The position numbers and the translations under genes are program-made. Source: Tsukamurella sp. 1534 (lineage in GTDB: Bacteria > Actinomycetota > Actinomycetes > Mycobacteriales > Mycobacteriaceae). Taken from it: a stretch of 64,000 nt of DNA. Numbering within the stretch: the stretch's first letter is position 1; the number at the start of each line of letters is the position of its first letter. The notes beneath the pieces were generated by a model. That model was not told the origin of the DNA, searched no databases, and worked only from the letters and a program-made list of their open reading frames with translations. Positions 7,653 to 17,294 of this stretch are shown here, in pieces. The DNA is taken from NCBI RefSeq assembly GCF_000312385.1, contig NZ_HE997626.1, positions 2,454,405-2,518,404 of the forward strand, written 5' to 3'.

Positions 7653-9200
7653 ATGCCCGACGTGCACGTGATCGGCGACGATCACGTCTCCCCGTCGTTC
7701 GCCGAGCTCGGCGTCGACCAGGCCATCGTCGACGCCCTCGGCAAGCGCGGTATCGAGCGCACCTTCGCCATCCAGGAGCTGACGCTGCCGCTCGCGCTCG
7801 CCGGCAACGACCTCATCGGCCAGGCCCGCACGGGCATGGGCAAGACCTACGGTTTCGGCGTCCCGCTGCTGAACCGGCTCGTCACGCAGGCCCGGGCCGA
7901 GGTGGGCGAGGACGGCCTGCGGGCGCTCGACGGTACGCCCCGCGCCCTGATCATCGTGCCCACCCGCGAGCTGTGCGTGCAGGTCACCGAGGATCTGGAG
8001 CGCGCCTCCGACGGCGTCCGGGTGCAGACCACCAAGGGCGAGCGCGACCTGAAGATCACGTCCATCTACGGCGGCCGTCCCTACGAGTCGCAGATCGAGG
8101 CGCTGCAGAAGGGCGTCGACGTGGTCGTCGGCACCCCGGGGCGCCTGCTGGACCTGGCCAACCAGGGGCACCTGGTTCTCGGCAAGATCCAGATCCTGGT
8201 TCTCGACGAGGCCGACGAGATGCTCGACCTGGGCTTCCTGCCGGACATCGAGAAGGTCCTCGGCATGGTTCCCACCGACCGCCAGACTATGCTGTTCTCG
8301 GCCACCATGCCGGGCCCGATCATCACGCTGGCCCGCACCTTCCTGCGCCGGCCCACGCACGTGCGCGCCGAGCACCACGACGATTCCGCCGTGCACGAGC
8401 GCACCACCCAGTACGTGTACCGCGCGCACGCGCTGGACAAGGCCGAGCTGGTGGCGAAGGTCCTGCAGGCCGAGGGCCGCGGCGCCACGATGATCTTCAC
8501 CCGCACCAAGCGCACCGCGCAGAAGGTGGCCGACGACCTCGCCGAGCGCGGATTCAAGGTCGGCGCCGTGCACGGCGACCTCGGCCAGGTGGCCCGCGAG
8601 AAGGCCCTGGGCAAGTTCCGCGACGGCTCGATCGACGTGCTCGTGGCCACCGACGTGGCGGCGCGCGGCATCGACATCGACGACGTCACCCACGTCATCA
8701 ACTTCCAGTGCCCGGAGGACGACAAGACCTACGTGCACCGCATCGGCCGCACCGGCCGCGCGGGCAAGACCGGCATCGCCGTCACCCTGGTCGACTGGGA
8801 CGAGCTGCACCGCTGGGAGCTCATCGACAAGGCGCTGGGCCTGGGCAAGCCGGAGCCGGCGGAGACCTACAGCTCCAGCGAGCACCTGTTCACCGACCTG
8901 GGCATCGACCCGAAGGTCAAGGGCCGCCTCCCCGGCGTCCGCAAGCGCGCCGAGGGCGAGATCGTCGAGCGCAAGCCGCGCGAGAAGCGCGAGAGCACCC
9001 GCACGCGCACCCGGACCCGGACGCGGGGCGGTCAGAAGGCCGACGGTGCGCCGCAGGCCCCGAAGGCCGACAGGGCGGCGTCCGAGGGCGCACCGTCGAC
9101 CGCCGCCGACGGCGAGGGCGGCGCCCCGCGCAAGCGTCGCCGTCGCCGCCGTTCCGGCGCGTCGAAGGCCGAGGGCACGGCCGGCACCGCCGCCGAGTAG
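7653..9200 (+). CDS. rhlE: DEAD-box RNA helicase (RhlE/CsdA-like)
   Basis: ATP-dependent RNA helicase, orthologous in position to M. tuberculosis Rv3211. Motifs in order: Q motif (FAELG...FAIQELTLPLAL), motif I GQARTGMGKT, PTRELCVQV, motif II DEAD, motif III SAT, RGIDIDDVTHV and motif VI HRIGRTGRAG. A low-complexity basic tail rich in RTRTRT and KRRRRRR follows, likely for RNA binding. The ATG at 7653 is the first conventional start near the conserved core, but the frame is open upstream to ATG 7455. A GAAAGG ribosome-binding site sits 9 bases before an ATC at 7596 whose translation (xTTASQNN) looks like a natural N-terminus, so the true start may be non-canonical. Confidence 0.93.
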   Translation: MPDVHVIGDDHVSPSFAELGVDQAIVDALGKRGIERTFAIQELTLPLALAGNDLIGQARTGMGKTYGFGVPLLNRLVTQARAEVGEDGLRALDGTPRALIIVPTRELCVQVTEDLERASDGVRVQTTKGERDLKITSIYGGRPYESQIEALQKGVDVVVGTPGRLLDLANQGHLVLGKIQILVLDEADEMLDLGFLPDIEKVLGMVPTDRQTMLFSATMPGPIITLARTFLRRPTHVRAEHHDDSAVHERTTQYVYRAHALDKAELVAKVLQAEGRGATMIFTRTKRTAQKVADDLAERGFKVGAVHGDLGQVAREKALGKFRDGSIDVLVATDVAARGIDIDDVTHVINFQCPEDDKTYVHRIGRTGRAGKTGIAVTLVDWDELHRWELIDKALGLGKPEPAETYSSSEHLFTDLGIDPKVKGRLPGVRKRAEGEIVERKPREKRESTRTRTRTRTRGGQKADGAPQAPKADRAASEGAPSTAADGEGGAPRKRRRRRRSGASKAEGTAGTAAE

Positions 9201-9217
9201 GTCCCCCGAACGACGGA

Positions 9218-9247
9218 CCCCGTGATCACCGATCGGTGGTTACGGGG
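9218..9247 (+). terminator. stem-loop terminator after rhlE
   Basis: A 13-bp stem (CCCCGTGATCACC with CGGTGGTTACGGGG partner, two GU pairs) and a GATC loop, 18 bases after the rhlE stop. No U-tract, as is usual in high-GC actinobacteria. Confidence 0.6.
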
Positions 9248-9276
9248 CCCTCGTGTGCGGTGGGACCGTGAACGGC

Positions 9277-10419
9277 ATGACCGCAACCACATCGGCGCCT
9301 CCGTCGCGCCGCATCGCGTCGCTGGACGTGGCCCGGGGGATCGCGATCCTGGGGACCCTCGGCACCAACGTGTGGATCTTCACCGAGCCCTCGGGCATGG
9401 TCGGCTACTTCGACACGGTGGGCGCGGAATCGCTGCCCATCCGGGTGCTGCAGACCCTCGCTCAGGGCAAGTTCCTGGGGCTGCTGAGCCTCATGTTCGG
9501 TGTGGGCCTGGCGATCCAGCAGGCCTCCGCGGCGCGACACGACCGCCCGTGGCCAGGCCGCTACTGGCGCCGAGCCCTGGTGCTGTTCCTCGACGGCCTC
9601 CTGCACTTCCTGCTGGTCGCCGAGTTCGACGTGCTCATGGGGTACGCGATCGTCTCGTTCCTGGTGTCGGCGCTGCTGATCCTGCGGCCCGGGGTGCGCA
9701 ACCGGTGGGTGATCGGTGCCGTCGCGATCCACCTGACCGTCGTGGCGCTCGCGGTGATCGGGATGCTGCTGCCCTCGGGCGGCACGGCCACCCCGTCGGA
9801 CGCGCGCGGGGACTTCAACCCGTACGCGGACGGTTCGTTCCTCGACCTGGTGGCGTTCCGCATCGATCACGCCCTGCTGTTCCGCGCGGAGACGATCTTC
9901 ATGATCCCGCTGACGATCGCGATGTTCCTCACGGGGGCAAGGCTTTTCCAGTCCGGTCTGTTCGAGGACGACGGTGCCTCGCTGCGTCGCAGGCTGATGC
10001 TGGCGGGCGGGATCGCGGCGCCGATCGATCTGGCCCTGGGGATCGCGGGCGCGCCGCTCGACATGGCCGGACCGGCGGTGTTCGTCGGCCGGTACGTCGT
10101 CGCGCCGGTCGTGGCGCTCGGGCTGCTCGGGGTGATCGCGGAGTTCTACCAGCGGCGCCCGGTCGGCCGGGTGGGCTCGGCTATGAGCCGGATCGGGACC
10201 ACGGCGTTGAGCTGCTACGTCCTGCAGAACCTCATCGCGTCGGCGCTCTGCTACGGCTGGGGGCTCGGCCTGGCCGCGCGGTACGGCGGCGAGCACCGGC
10301 TGCTGTTCACGGCGGCGGTGTACGCGGCGGTGGTGGCGTGCCTGATCGCGGCGTCCGCCCTGTGGACCCGGCGCTTCCCGCGCGGGCCGATCGAGATGAT
10401 GATGCACCGCTTCGCCTGA
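9277..10419 (+). CDS. DUF418 family membrane protein
   Basis: A 380-residue polytopic membrane protein of the DUF418 family. It opens with the family hallmark RIASLDVARGIAILGTLGTN and has about eight to ten hydrophobic segments, ending in the DUF418 C-terminal block (LSCYVLQNLI to FPRGPIEMMM). Relatives of the acyltransferase-3-like YeiB group have no assigned reaction. The ATG at 9277 is chosen; GTG at 9253 or 9268 are alternatives in the same frame. The gene starts just after the rhlE terminator and is convergent with the TetR gene. Confidence 0.85.
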   Translation: MTATTSAPPSRRIASLDVARGIAILGTLGTNVWIFTEPSGMVGYFDTVGAESLPIRVLQTLAQGKFLGLLSLMFGVGLAIQQASAARHDRPWPGRYWRRALVLFLDGLLHFLLVAEFDVLMGYAIVSFLVSALLILRPGVRNRWVIGAVAIHLTVVALAVIGMLLPSGGTATPSDARGDFNPYADGSFLDLVAFRIDHALLFRAETIFMIPLTIAMFLTGARLFQSGLFEDDGASLRRRLMLAGGIAAPIDLALGIAGAPLDMAGPAVFVGRYVVAPVVALGLLGVIAEFYQRRPVGRVGSAMSRIGTTALSCYVLQNLIASALCYGWGLGLAARYGGEHRLLFTAAVYAAVVACLIAASALWTRRFPRGPIEMMMHRFA

Positions 10420-10454
10420 CGGGCCGGTGCGTAGCGCGGACCGTCGGGAGAGGG

Positions 10455-11147
<693 letters not shown>

Positions 11148-11244
11148 TCAGGCCCACGGCGCGGGCCTCGACCGTTCGACAATACTCCCGTGTCGCGCGC
11201 GGGGTCGTGCGCGCCGCGCGTCGGGCTCTGGCAAGCTCTTCGGC

Positions 11245-12237
11245 GTGGCGGCACTCGCGCAGGTGGATCGGGAGAGCGACGTCTGGCCGGGAGAGTTCCT
11301 CTCGCTCCGCGGACGGCGCGTGTTCGCCCGGCACGTCGACGGTGCCGCGGCCACCACGGCGCCGCCCGACGGCAGGCCCACCGCGGTCATGATCCACGGC
11401 CTGGGCGGCTCGTCCATCAACTGGACCGACCTCGGGCAGGTGCTGGCCCCGTCGGTCGCGTCCTACGCCCTCGACCTGCCCGGATTCGGGCTGTCCGATC
11501 CTCCCGCGGACGGTGACTACGGCATCGAATCGTTCGCCGAGACGGTGGTCGCGTACCTGGAGACGGTGGTCGCGGTGCGCCGCCGGCCGGGCGGCGCACC
11601 GGGCGGCACGGCGAACGGTCCGGACGGGGTGCACCTGATCGGGAACTCGCTCGGCGGCGCCGTCGCCGTGCGGGTCGCGATGCTGCGCCCGGACCTGGTG
11701 CGCAGCCTCACCCTCATCTCGCCGGCGTTCCCCGACCTGCGTCCCCGCGTCCGCCGGCTGCAGTTCCTGCCGCTGTCCCTGGTGCGGATCCCCGGCGTCG
11801 GCCCCGCGGGGTTCCGGCTGATCGGCAGCGCGTATCCGGAGCGGCAGGTCGATTCCACGTTCCGCGAGATCCTGGTGGACCCGGAAGTGATGGGACCTGT
11901 GCGGCGGCGGCAGGCCGTCGATCAGGCGGCGGCGCGGGCGTCGATGGCGTGGGCGCCCGATGCGCTGGCGGCCAGCTTCAACGCGCTGGTGCGCAGCTGG
12001 GTCATGGACCTGGGGGCGTCGCACTGGGCCGCGGCGCGGGCGGTCTCGGTGCCCACCGCGGTGATCTGGGGAGCGCGTGACCTGCTGGTGAGCGTCGGCG
12101 TGGCGCCGAAGGTGGTGCGGCACATCCGGGGCAGCACGCTGACCGTGTTCGAGGGCGTGGGGCACGTGGCGCAGATGGAGCGCCCGGCCGAGACGGCGCG
12201 GATCGTGCGGGACCTGATCGAGATGGCGGATTCGTGA
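11245..12237 (+). CDS. alpha/beta hydrolase
   Basis: A 330-residue alpha/beta hydrolase. The oxyanion strand is HGLGGSSINW, the nucleophile elbow GNSLGG (Ser about 134), and the C-terminal His lies in GVGHVAQMERP. A cap region lies at about 165-260. There is no signal peptide, so it is cytoplasmic. GTG 11245 is chosen because the region upstream has shadow-like composition. It is divergent from the TetR gene and followed closely by the DUF3152 gene on the same strand. The substrate is unknown; esterase or C-C hydrolase activity is possible. Confidence 0.85.
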   Translation: MAALAQVDRESDVWPGEFLSLRGRRVFARHVDGAAATTAPPDGRPTAVMIHGLGGSSINWTDLGQVLAPSVASYALDLPGFGLSDPPADGDYGIESFAETVVAYLETVVAVRRRPGGAPGGTANGPDGVHLIGNSLGGAVAVRVAMLRPDLVRSLTLISPAFPDLRPRVRRLQFLPLSLVRIPGVGPAGFRLIGSAYPERQVDSTFREILVDPEVMGPVRRRQAVDQAAARASMAWAPDALAASFNALVRSWVMDLGASHWAAARAVSVPTAVIWGARDLLVSVGVAPKVVRHIRGSTLTVFEGVGHVAQMERPAETARIVRDLIEMADS

Positions 12238-12289
12238 TACTGCGTGTCGATTCGGTCGTCCCGGGGCCGGACATGGGATGGTTGGCGAC

Positions 12290-13291
12290 GTGAGTAGTCC
12301 TTCGAGCCCGAGGCGCCCCCGACCTGACGGGCGTGCGCCGCTGCGGGCCGAGTGGGACCCGATCAACCCGTCCGGCGGCGCGTCGGGGGACGGGCGGAAC
12401 CGGCCGCCCCGCGAGCGCAAGTACCCGAAACAGAGTGCGCTGACCCGGATCCTGAACACCTACGGGTGGCGCGCCTACGCGGTGCCGGTGCTCGCCGTGC
12501 TCACGATCCTGGCGCTGGTGTTCACGTTCTGGGGGAACCCGTTCGGCGCGGACAAGGCGTCGGACACCGTCACGGAGAACCCGCTCTCGCGCAACCCGAA
12601 CCCGGAGAAGACCATCGTCGGCGCGCGACGAGCGGCCGGCCCGGTGCCGCAGGCCGGGATGCTGCCCAACGGCGGCCCGTTCACCGAGAAGGGACAGGGG
12701 ATCTGGCACGTCGTGCCCGGCGCCACCGGACAGGTGGGCGAAGGTAAGCAGCACGTGTACACCTACCAGGTGGCCGTCGAGGACGGCGTGGACATGGGCG
12801 CGCTGGGCGGCGATCAGACCTTCGCGACGATGATCGACCGGACCCTCGGCGACCCGCGGAGCTGGATCCACGATCCGGCGATCGGCTTCCGCCGCGTGGA
12901 CGGCGACACCAAGCCGGACTTCACCATCTCATTGTCCTCCCCGATCACCACCCGCTCGGCGTGCGGCTATCAGATCCAGCTGGAGTCGTCCTGCTACAAC
13001 GGCGAGTTCGGCCGCGTGGTGATCAACCTGGCCCGCTGGTCGCGTGGCGCGAACGCCTTCGAGGGCGACCTCACCGGCTACCGGCAGTACGCCATCAACC
13101 ACGAGGTGGGGCACGCCATCGGCTACCCGCAGCACGTGCCGTGCCCGTCGAACGGCGGCCTGGCGCCGATCATGATGCAGCAGACCTTCGGCGTGAACAA
13201 CCGGGACATCTTCAACCTGGACAAGTCCGACGGGTTCGACAACGACCTGACGTGCCGGCCGAACGCGTGGGTGGCGCCGGTCCTGCGTTAG
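12290..13291 (+). CDS. DUF3152 zinc metalloprotease-like membrane protein
   Basis: A 333-residue protein similar to M. tuberculosis Rv3207c. A Pro/Arg-rich cytoplasmic tail (1-50) leads to one transmembrane helix (about 58-78, AVLTILALVFTFW) and an extracytoplasmic DUF3152 domain. The domain holds a zincin motif NHEVGHAIGYPQH, with His271, Glu272, His275 and a third His at 282. The third ligand is one residue later than in the metzincin HExxHxxGxxH. Two Cys pairs (CGY...SCY and VPCP...LTC) could form disulfides. GTG start. It sits between the hydrolase and moeZ. Confidence 0.85.
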   Translation: MSSPSSPRRPRPDGRAPLRAEWDPINPSGGASGDGRNRPPRERKYPKQSALTRILNTYGWRAYAVPVLAVLTILALVFTFWGNPFGADKASDTVTENPLSRNPNPEKTIVGARRAAGPVPQAGMLPNGGPFTEKGQGIWHVVPGATGQVGEGKQHVYTYQVAVEDGVDMGALGGDQTFATMIDRTLGDPRSWIHDPAIGFRRVDGDTKPDFTISLSSPITTRSACGYQIQLESSCYNGEFGRVVINLARWSRGANAFEGDLTGYRQYAINHEVGHAIGYPQHVPCPSNGGLAPIMMQQTFGVNNRDIFNLDKSDGFDNDLTCRPNAWVAPVLR

Positions 13292-13333
13292 GGGCCCGGG
13301 AATGAGTGGGGCGGCGCCGTCGTTCCACCTCAC

Positions 13334-14524
13334 GTGAGTACGTTGCCACCGCTCGTCGAACCCGCCGCCGATCTGACCCGCGACGAGGTCGCGCGGTACT
13401 CGCGGCACCTGATCATCCCGGAGATGGGCGTCGAGGGGCAGAAGCGCCTGAAGAACGCCAAGGTCCTGGTCATCGGCGCCGGCGGTCTCGGCAGCCCGGC
13501 GTTGCTCTACCTGGCCGCCGCCGGCGTGGGCACCATCGGCATCGTCGAGTTCGACGAGGTGGACGCCTCGAACCTGCAGCGCCAGGTGATCCACGGCGTG
13601 TCCGACCTGGGCCGCCCGAAGGGGGAGAGCGCACGGGACTCGATCGCCGAGATCAACCCGCTGGTCACCGTCAACCTGCACCCGGAGCGGCTGGAGCCGG
13701 AGAACGCGGTGCAGTTGTTCGAGCAGTACGACCTGATCCTCGACGGCACCGACAACTTCGCCACCCGCTACCTGGTCAACGACGCTGCGGTGCTCGCGCA
13801 CAAGCCCTACGTCTGGGGCTCGATCTTCCGGTTCGAGGGACAGGCGTCCGTGTTCTGGGAGGACGCGCCCGACGGGCCGGACGGCGAGAAGCAGGGCCTG
13901 AACTACCGCGATCTGTACCCCGTGGCGCCGCCGCCCGGGATGGTTCCCTCGTGCGCGGAGGGCGGCGTCCTGGGCATCCTGTGCGCCTCGATCGGGTCGA
14001 TCATGGGCACCGAGGCGGTCAAGCTGATCACCGGTATCGGCGAGAGCCTCCTGGGCCGCCTCATGGTGTACGACGCCCTGGAGATGAGCTACCGCACCAT
14101 CCGGATCCGCAAGGACCCGGAGTCGCCGGAGGTCACGGAGCTCATCGATTACGAGGAGTTCTGCGGTGTCGTGTCCGACGAGGCCGAGCGCGCCGCCGCG
14201 GGCAGCACCATCACCCCGGCGGAGCTCGCCGGCCTGGGCGCCGCGGGCGTCGATTACGAGTTGGTGGACGTGCGCGAGCCCGTCGAGTGGGAGATCGTGC
14301 ACCTGGACGGCGCGAAGCTGGTCCCCAAGTCCGCGTTCGAATCCGGCGAGGGGCTGGGGCAGGTCTCGCCGGACAAGAAGCTGGTCCTGTACTGCAAGAC
14401 GGGGATCCGCTCCGCCGAGGTGCTCGCCGCCGTGCAGGGCGCGGGCTACCGCGACGCCGTGCACCTGCAGGGCGGCATCAACGCCTATGCGCGGCAGGTG
14501 GATCCGTCGCTGCCCGTCTACTGA
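13334..14524 (+). CDS. moeZ: MoeZ, E1-like adenylyltransferase/sulfurtransferase
   Basis: A 396-residue fusion of a ThiF/MoeB adenylating domain (about 1-270; GAGGLGSPALLYLAAAGVG nucleotide loop, Arg finger in SNLQRQV, Cys in CAEGGVLGILC) and a C-terminal rhodanese (about 285-396; active Cys in YCKTGIRSAE). It activates the C-terminal Gly-Gly of small sulfur carriers (MoaD/CysO/ThiS-like) and loads sulfur for molybdopterin, cysteine or other thio-cofactor synthesis. The CxxC zinc pairs of E. coli MoeB are absent, as expected for MoeZ. GTG start. The stop abuts the convergent acyl-CoA synthetase with no gap. Confidence 0.93.
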   Translation: MSTLPPLVEPAADLTRDEVARYSRHLIIPEMGVEGQKRLKNAKVLVIGAGGLGSPALLYLAAAGVGTIGIVEFDEVDASNLQRQVIHGVSDLGRPKGESARDSIAEINPLVTVNLHPERLEPENAVQLFEQYDLILDGTDNFATRYLVNDAAVLAHKPYVWGSIFRFEGQASVFWEDAPDGPDGEKQGLNYRDLYPVAPPPGMVPSCAEGGVLGILCASIGSIMGTEAVKLITGIGESLLGRLMVYDALEMSYRTIRIRKDPESPEVTELIDYEEFCGVVSDEAERAAAGSTITPAELAGLGAAGVDYELVDVREPVEWEIVHLDGAKLVPKSAFESGEGLGQVSPDKKLVLYCKTGIRSAEVLAAVQGAGYRDAVHLQGGINAYARQVDPSLPVY

Positions 14525-16051
14525 TCACACTTCGATCAGCCGCTTCACCAGCTTCCCCGTGGGCGTCCGGGGCAGGGAGTCCACGAACCGCACCGCGCGG
14601 GGGAGCTTGTAGCGGGCCAGGTCGCGGCCCCCGTACGCGATGAGCTCCTGCGCGAGCTCGTCCGACGGGGCCGTCCCCGGCGCGAGTTGCACGCAGGCCA
14701 GGGCGGTCTCGCCGAGTTCGTCGTCGGGGACGCCGATGACGGCGACGTCGGCGACTGCGGGGTGCATGATCAGGGCGCTCTCCGCCTCCTGCGGGTACAC
14801 GTTTACCCCGCCGGAGATGATCACGAAGTCTTTGCGGTCCGTGAGGTAGAGGTACCCGTCCTCGTCGAGGTAGCCCACGTCGCCGGTCGTCGCCCAGTTG
14901 GCGTGGTCGGGATGCTGTGCGGCGCTCGTCTTCTCGGGTGCGTTGTGGTACCGGAACGGCATCTCGTCGCGCTCGAAGTAGATCGTGCCCACCTCGCCGG
15001 CGGGCAGCTCGGCACCGTCGTCCCCGCAGATCCGGGCGATGCCCACCTGGGCCCGACCCACGGAGCCGGGGCGCTCCAGCGCCTCCTGCGGGCCGATGAA
15101 CGTGGCGCCCGCACCCTCGGTGGAGCCGTAGTACTCGTGGATGACGGGGCCCCACCAGTCGATCATCGACCGCTTGACCTCGGCGGGGCACGGGGCGGCC
15201 GCGTGCACCGCGACGCGCAGGCTGCTCGTGTCGTAGTGCGCGCGGGACCGCGCCGGCAGCTTCAGCATCCGGACGAACATCGTGGGCACCCACTGACTGT
15301 GCGTGACGCGGTACTTCTCGATGAGTGCGAGGGCCTCCTCGGCGTCGAACCGGTGCATCATGATCACGGTGCCGCCCACCGACATGGTGACGCCGCAGAA
15401 CCGCAGTGGCGCAGCGTGGTACAGCGGCGCCGGGGAGAGGTACACGGTGTCCTCGTCCATGCCGTACGCGGGGGAGAAGATGGCGGTGTAGGCGTCGGGC
15501 ACCTCGTCCACCTGCCCTTCGGGCAGCGGGATCCGGATCCCCTTGGGGCGCCCCGTGGTCCCGGACGAGTACAGCATGTCGGTTCCGCGCGGCTGGTCCG
15601 CCAGGCGCGTCGACGGCGCAGCCGCGAGCACGTCGTCGTACGCGGCGAAGCCGTCGATCGGGCCGCCCCAGGCGATCGCGTGCCCGGGCGCGGCGAGCGC
15701 GGCGATCTCGCGGGCTCGCGAGACCGCCTCCGCCACATCGGCGCCCGCGAACACCGCCTTCGCCGCGCAGTCGTCGAGGATGTAGTTCACCTCGCCGGGC
15801 GTGAGGTGGAAGTTCACGGCCGCCACGTACAACCCGCTGCGGATCGCCGCGAAGTAGGCGACGAAGACCCGCAGGTCGTTGCCGGCCACGACCGCGATCG
15901 TGTCGCCGCGGCGCAGCCCCAGCCCCGCGAGGTGGTGCGCCAGGCGGGTCGACTGCTCGTCCAGCCGCGCGTAGGTCAGGATCTCGCCCGTCGAGGCGTC
16001 GATGGCGGCGGGTTTGCCGGGGGTCAGGTCAGCGAATGCACCGGGATACAA
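14525..16051 (-). CDS. acyl-CoA synthetase (AMP-forming)
   Basis: A 508-residue ANL-superfamily adenylating enzyme. Core motifs: A3 YSSGTTGRPKG, A5 YYGSTEGAG, A7 TGDVGYLDEDGYL, A8 DRKDFVIISGGVNVYP, and the catalytic Lys in PRTPTGKLVKR near the C-terminus. It resembles mycobacterial FadD acid-CoA ligases such as the FadD4 type; the chain length is not readable. The start is a TTG with GCGGAGG 5 bases upstream. It is convergent with moeZ. The flanking genes show no beta-oxidation partners, so its pathway is open. Confidence 0.9.
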   Translation of the reverse strand: MYPGAFADLTPGKPAAIDASTGEILTYARLDEQSTRLAHHLAGLGLRRGDTIAVVAGNDLRVFVAYFAAIRSGLYVAAVNFHLTPGEVNYILDDCAAKAVFAGADVAEAVSRAREIAALAAPGHAIAWGGPIDGFAAYDDVLAAAPSTRLADQPRGTDMLYSSGTTGRPKGIRIPLPEGQVDEVPDAYTAIFSPAYGMDEDTVYLSPAPLYHAAPLRFCGVTMSVGGTVIMMHRFDAEEALALIEKYRVTHSQWVPTMFVRMLKLPARSRAHYDTSSLRVAVHAAAPCPAEVKRSMIDWWGPVIHEYYGSTEGAGATFIGPQEALERPGSVGRAQVGIARICGDDGAELPAGEVGTIYFERDEMPFRYHNAPEKTSAAQHPDHANWATTGDVGYLDEDGYLYLTDRKDFVIISGGVNVYPQEAESALIMHPAVADVAVIGVPDDELGETALACVQLAPGTAPSDELAQELIAYGGRDLARYKLPRAVRFVDSLPRTPTGKLVKRLIEV

Positions 16052-16152
16052 GAGAACCTCCGCTTACTTGTCGGTCCGGTCACCGTATCGCCGCGGCGCG
16101 GATCCGCGAGCGGTATCGAAGATCTGGAACCGGCTCTCCACGAATCCGTCAT

Positions 16153-16788
16153 CTATCCCGGCGTCGGCCCCGCATCGTCGAACCGGGACAGCCAGGAGGC
16201 GTAGTCGTTCAGCAGCGCGAGGAGCGGGAGCGCGTCGACGGTGCCCACGGGCTCGCCCGCGAGGGCGGCCCGGATTCCCGGAAGGCGGGATTCGATCTGC
16301 TGCCGTGTGGACAACTCGTGGTGGCTGTCGCCGCGCTGTTCGCCCAGCACGATCCGCCGCGAGTGCACCGCGCGGAACGTGGACAACAGCTCCGCGAACT
16401 CCTCGTGGGTGAGCGCGGGAAGGTGCACCGAGAAGCTCACCACCGGCCCGGGGTCGGCGTCGTCGGCCTCCGCGGACTCCTCCAGCCAGTCGGCGTACTC
16501 CTGGCTCAGGTCGTCGAGCGCCTCCTCGTCGTCGAACGAGAGCCTCCGCCCGGCGACCGCGGCCTGCAGCCCCGCGACGAGGGCCCGCACCGTCTCCGGA
16601 TCCGAGGACGCCGCGTACCACCGGTGCGCCTCGTGCGGCACGACGGCGCGGCCGGGCCGCCCGGCGGTGAGCCGCTCGCGCACCTCCTCGAACTCGCGGA
16701 CGCTCAGGTCGGGGAACTGGACGGAGACGGTCACGACGGGCGCGTGCCGCCCGGCGGGGGACGGGGAGTTCGACTGCACGGTCTCCAT
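16153..16788 (-). CDS. uncharacterised protein with internal duplication
   Basis: A 211-residue acidic cytoplasmic protein I do not recognise. It consists of two similar halves, about 17-110 and 113-208. Each begins with PVV(T/S)xSVxxP and a helix (REFEEVRERL; EEFAELLSTF), has a basic strand with H/R and V residues, and ends with a YA(D/S)WL segment. An Ala/Glu/Asp linker joins the halves. No enzyme motif or membrane segment is seen. The ATG at 16788 lies 29 bases from the divergent nitroreductase start. The upstream in-frame start would overlap that gene. Confidence 0.65.
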   Translation of the reverse strand: METVQSNSPSPAGRHAPVVTVSVQFPDLSVREFEEVRERLTAGRPGRAVVPHEAHRWYAASSDPETVRALVAGLQAAVAGRRLSFDDEEALDDLSQEYADWLEESAEADDADPGPVVSFSVHLPALTHEEFAELLSTFRAVHSRRIVLGEQRGDSHHELSTRQQIESRLPGIRAALAGEPVGTVDALPLLALLNDYASWLSRFDDAGPTPG

Positions 16789-16805
16789 TGTCCAGGGATC
16801 CGACC

Positions 16806-16811
16806 TACCCT
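16806..16811 (+). promoter_or_regulatory. -10 element within divergent dyad
   Basis: TACCCT lies 6 bases before the ATG at 16818 (leaderless geometry). It sits inside the dyad TCCAGGG-N10-CCCTGGA (16791-16814) that fills the 29-base space between two divergent starts. Confidence 0.45.
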
Positions 16812-16817
16812 GGAGCC

Positions 16818-17258
16818 ATGGCACTCGAAGGCGATTACGCGCAGGAGAAGACGGGCTGGGTCGCGGACCAGCTCGCGAAGATCGATGAGACCGGCACCAC
16901 GTCCTCCGTGGCCGTCGCGGGCATGTCCGTGGTGCTCTTCACATACCGCGGCCCCAAGTCGGGCAAGCTGTTCCGCCGGCCGCTCATGCGGGTGGAGAAG
17001 GACGGCGTGTACGCCGCCGTCGCGTCGCTGGGCGGCGCGCCGGAGAACCCCGTGTGGTTCTCGGCGATGCTCAAGAACGACGAGGTCGAGGTGCAGGACG
17101 GCAGCACCGTGGTCTCCGGCCCGGTCCGCGAGATCCACGGTGCGGAGCGCGAGGAGTGGTGGACGCGCGCCGTCGCCGCGTACCCGCCGTACGCCGATTA
17201 CCAGGAGAAGACGGACCGGCTGATCCCCATCGTCCTGGTGGAACCGGGCCGCGCCTGA
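16818..17258 (+). CDS. F420-dependent nitroreductase-family protein (DUF385/Ddn-like)
   Basis: A 146-residue split-barrel protein of the deazaflavin (F420)-dependent nitroreductase/DUF385 family. The core RGPKSGKLFRRPLMRVEKDG followed by YAAVASLGGAPENPVWFSAML carries the Lys/Arg and Gly residues that bind F420 phosphates in the family. The C-terminal WWTRAVAAYPPYADYQEKT helix is characteristic. It likely transfers hydride from F420H2 to a quinone or other acceptor; the substrate is unknown. Probably leaderless. Divergent from the duplicated unknown protein. Confidence 0.88.
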   Translation: MALEGDYAQEKTGWVADQLAKIDETGTTSSVAVAGMSVVLFTYRGPKSGKLFRRPLMRVEKDGVYAAVASLGGAPENPVWFSAMLKNDEVEVQDGSTVVSGPVREIHGAEREEWWTRAVAAYPPYADYQEKTDRLIPIVLVEPGRA

Positions 17259-17281
17259 CGCGTCCTTAACCATCGCGCAGG

Positions 17282-17287
17282 TAGATT
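17282..17287 (+). promoter_or_regulatory. -10 element, leaderless TIGR02569 gene
   Basis: TAGATT, 7 bases before the GTG at 17295. Confidence 0.45.
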
Positions 17288-17294
17288 TCATGGT

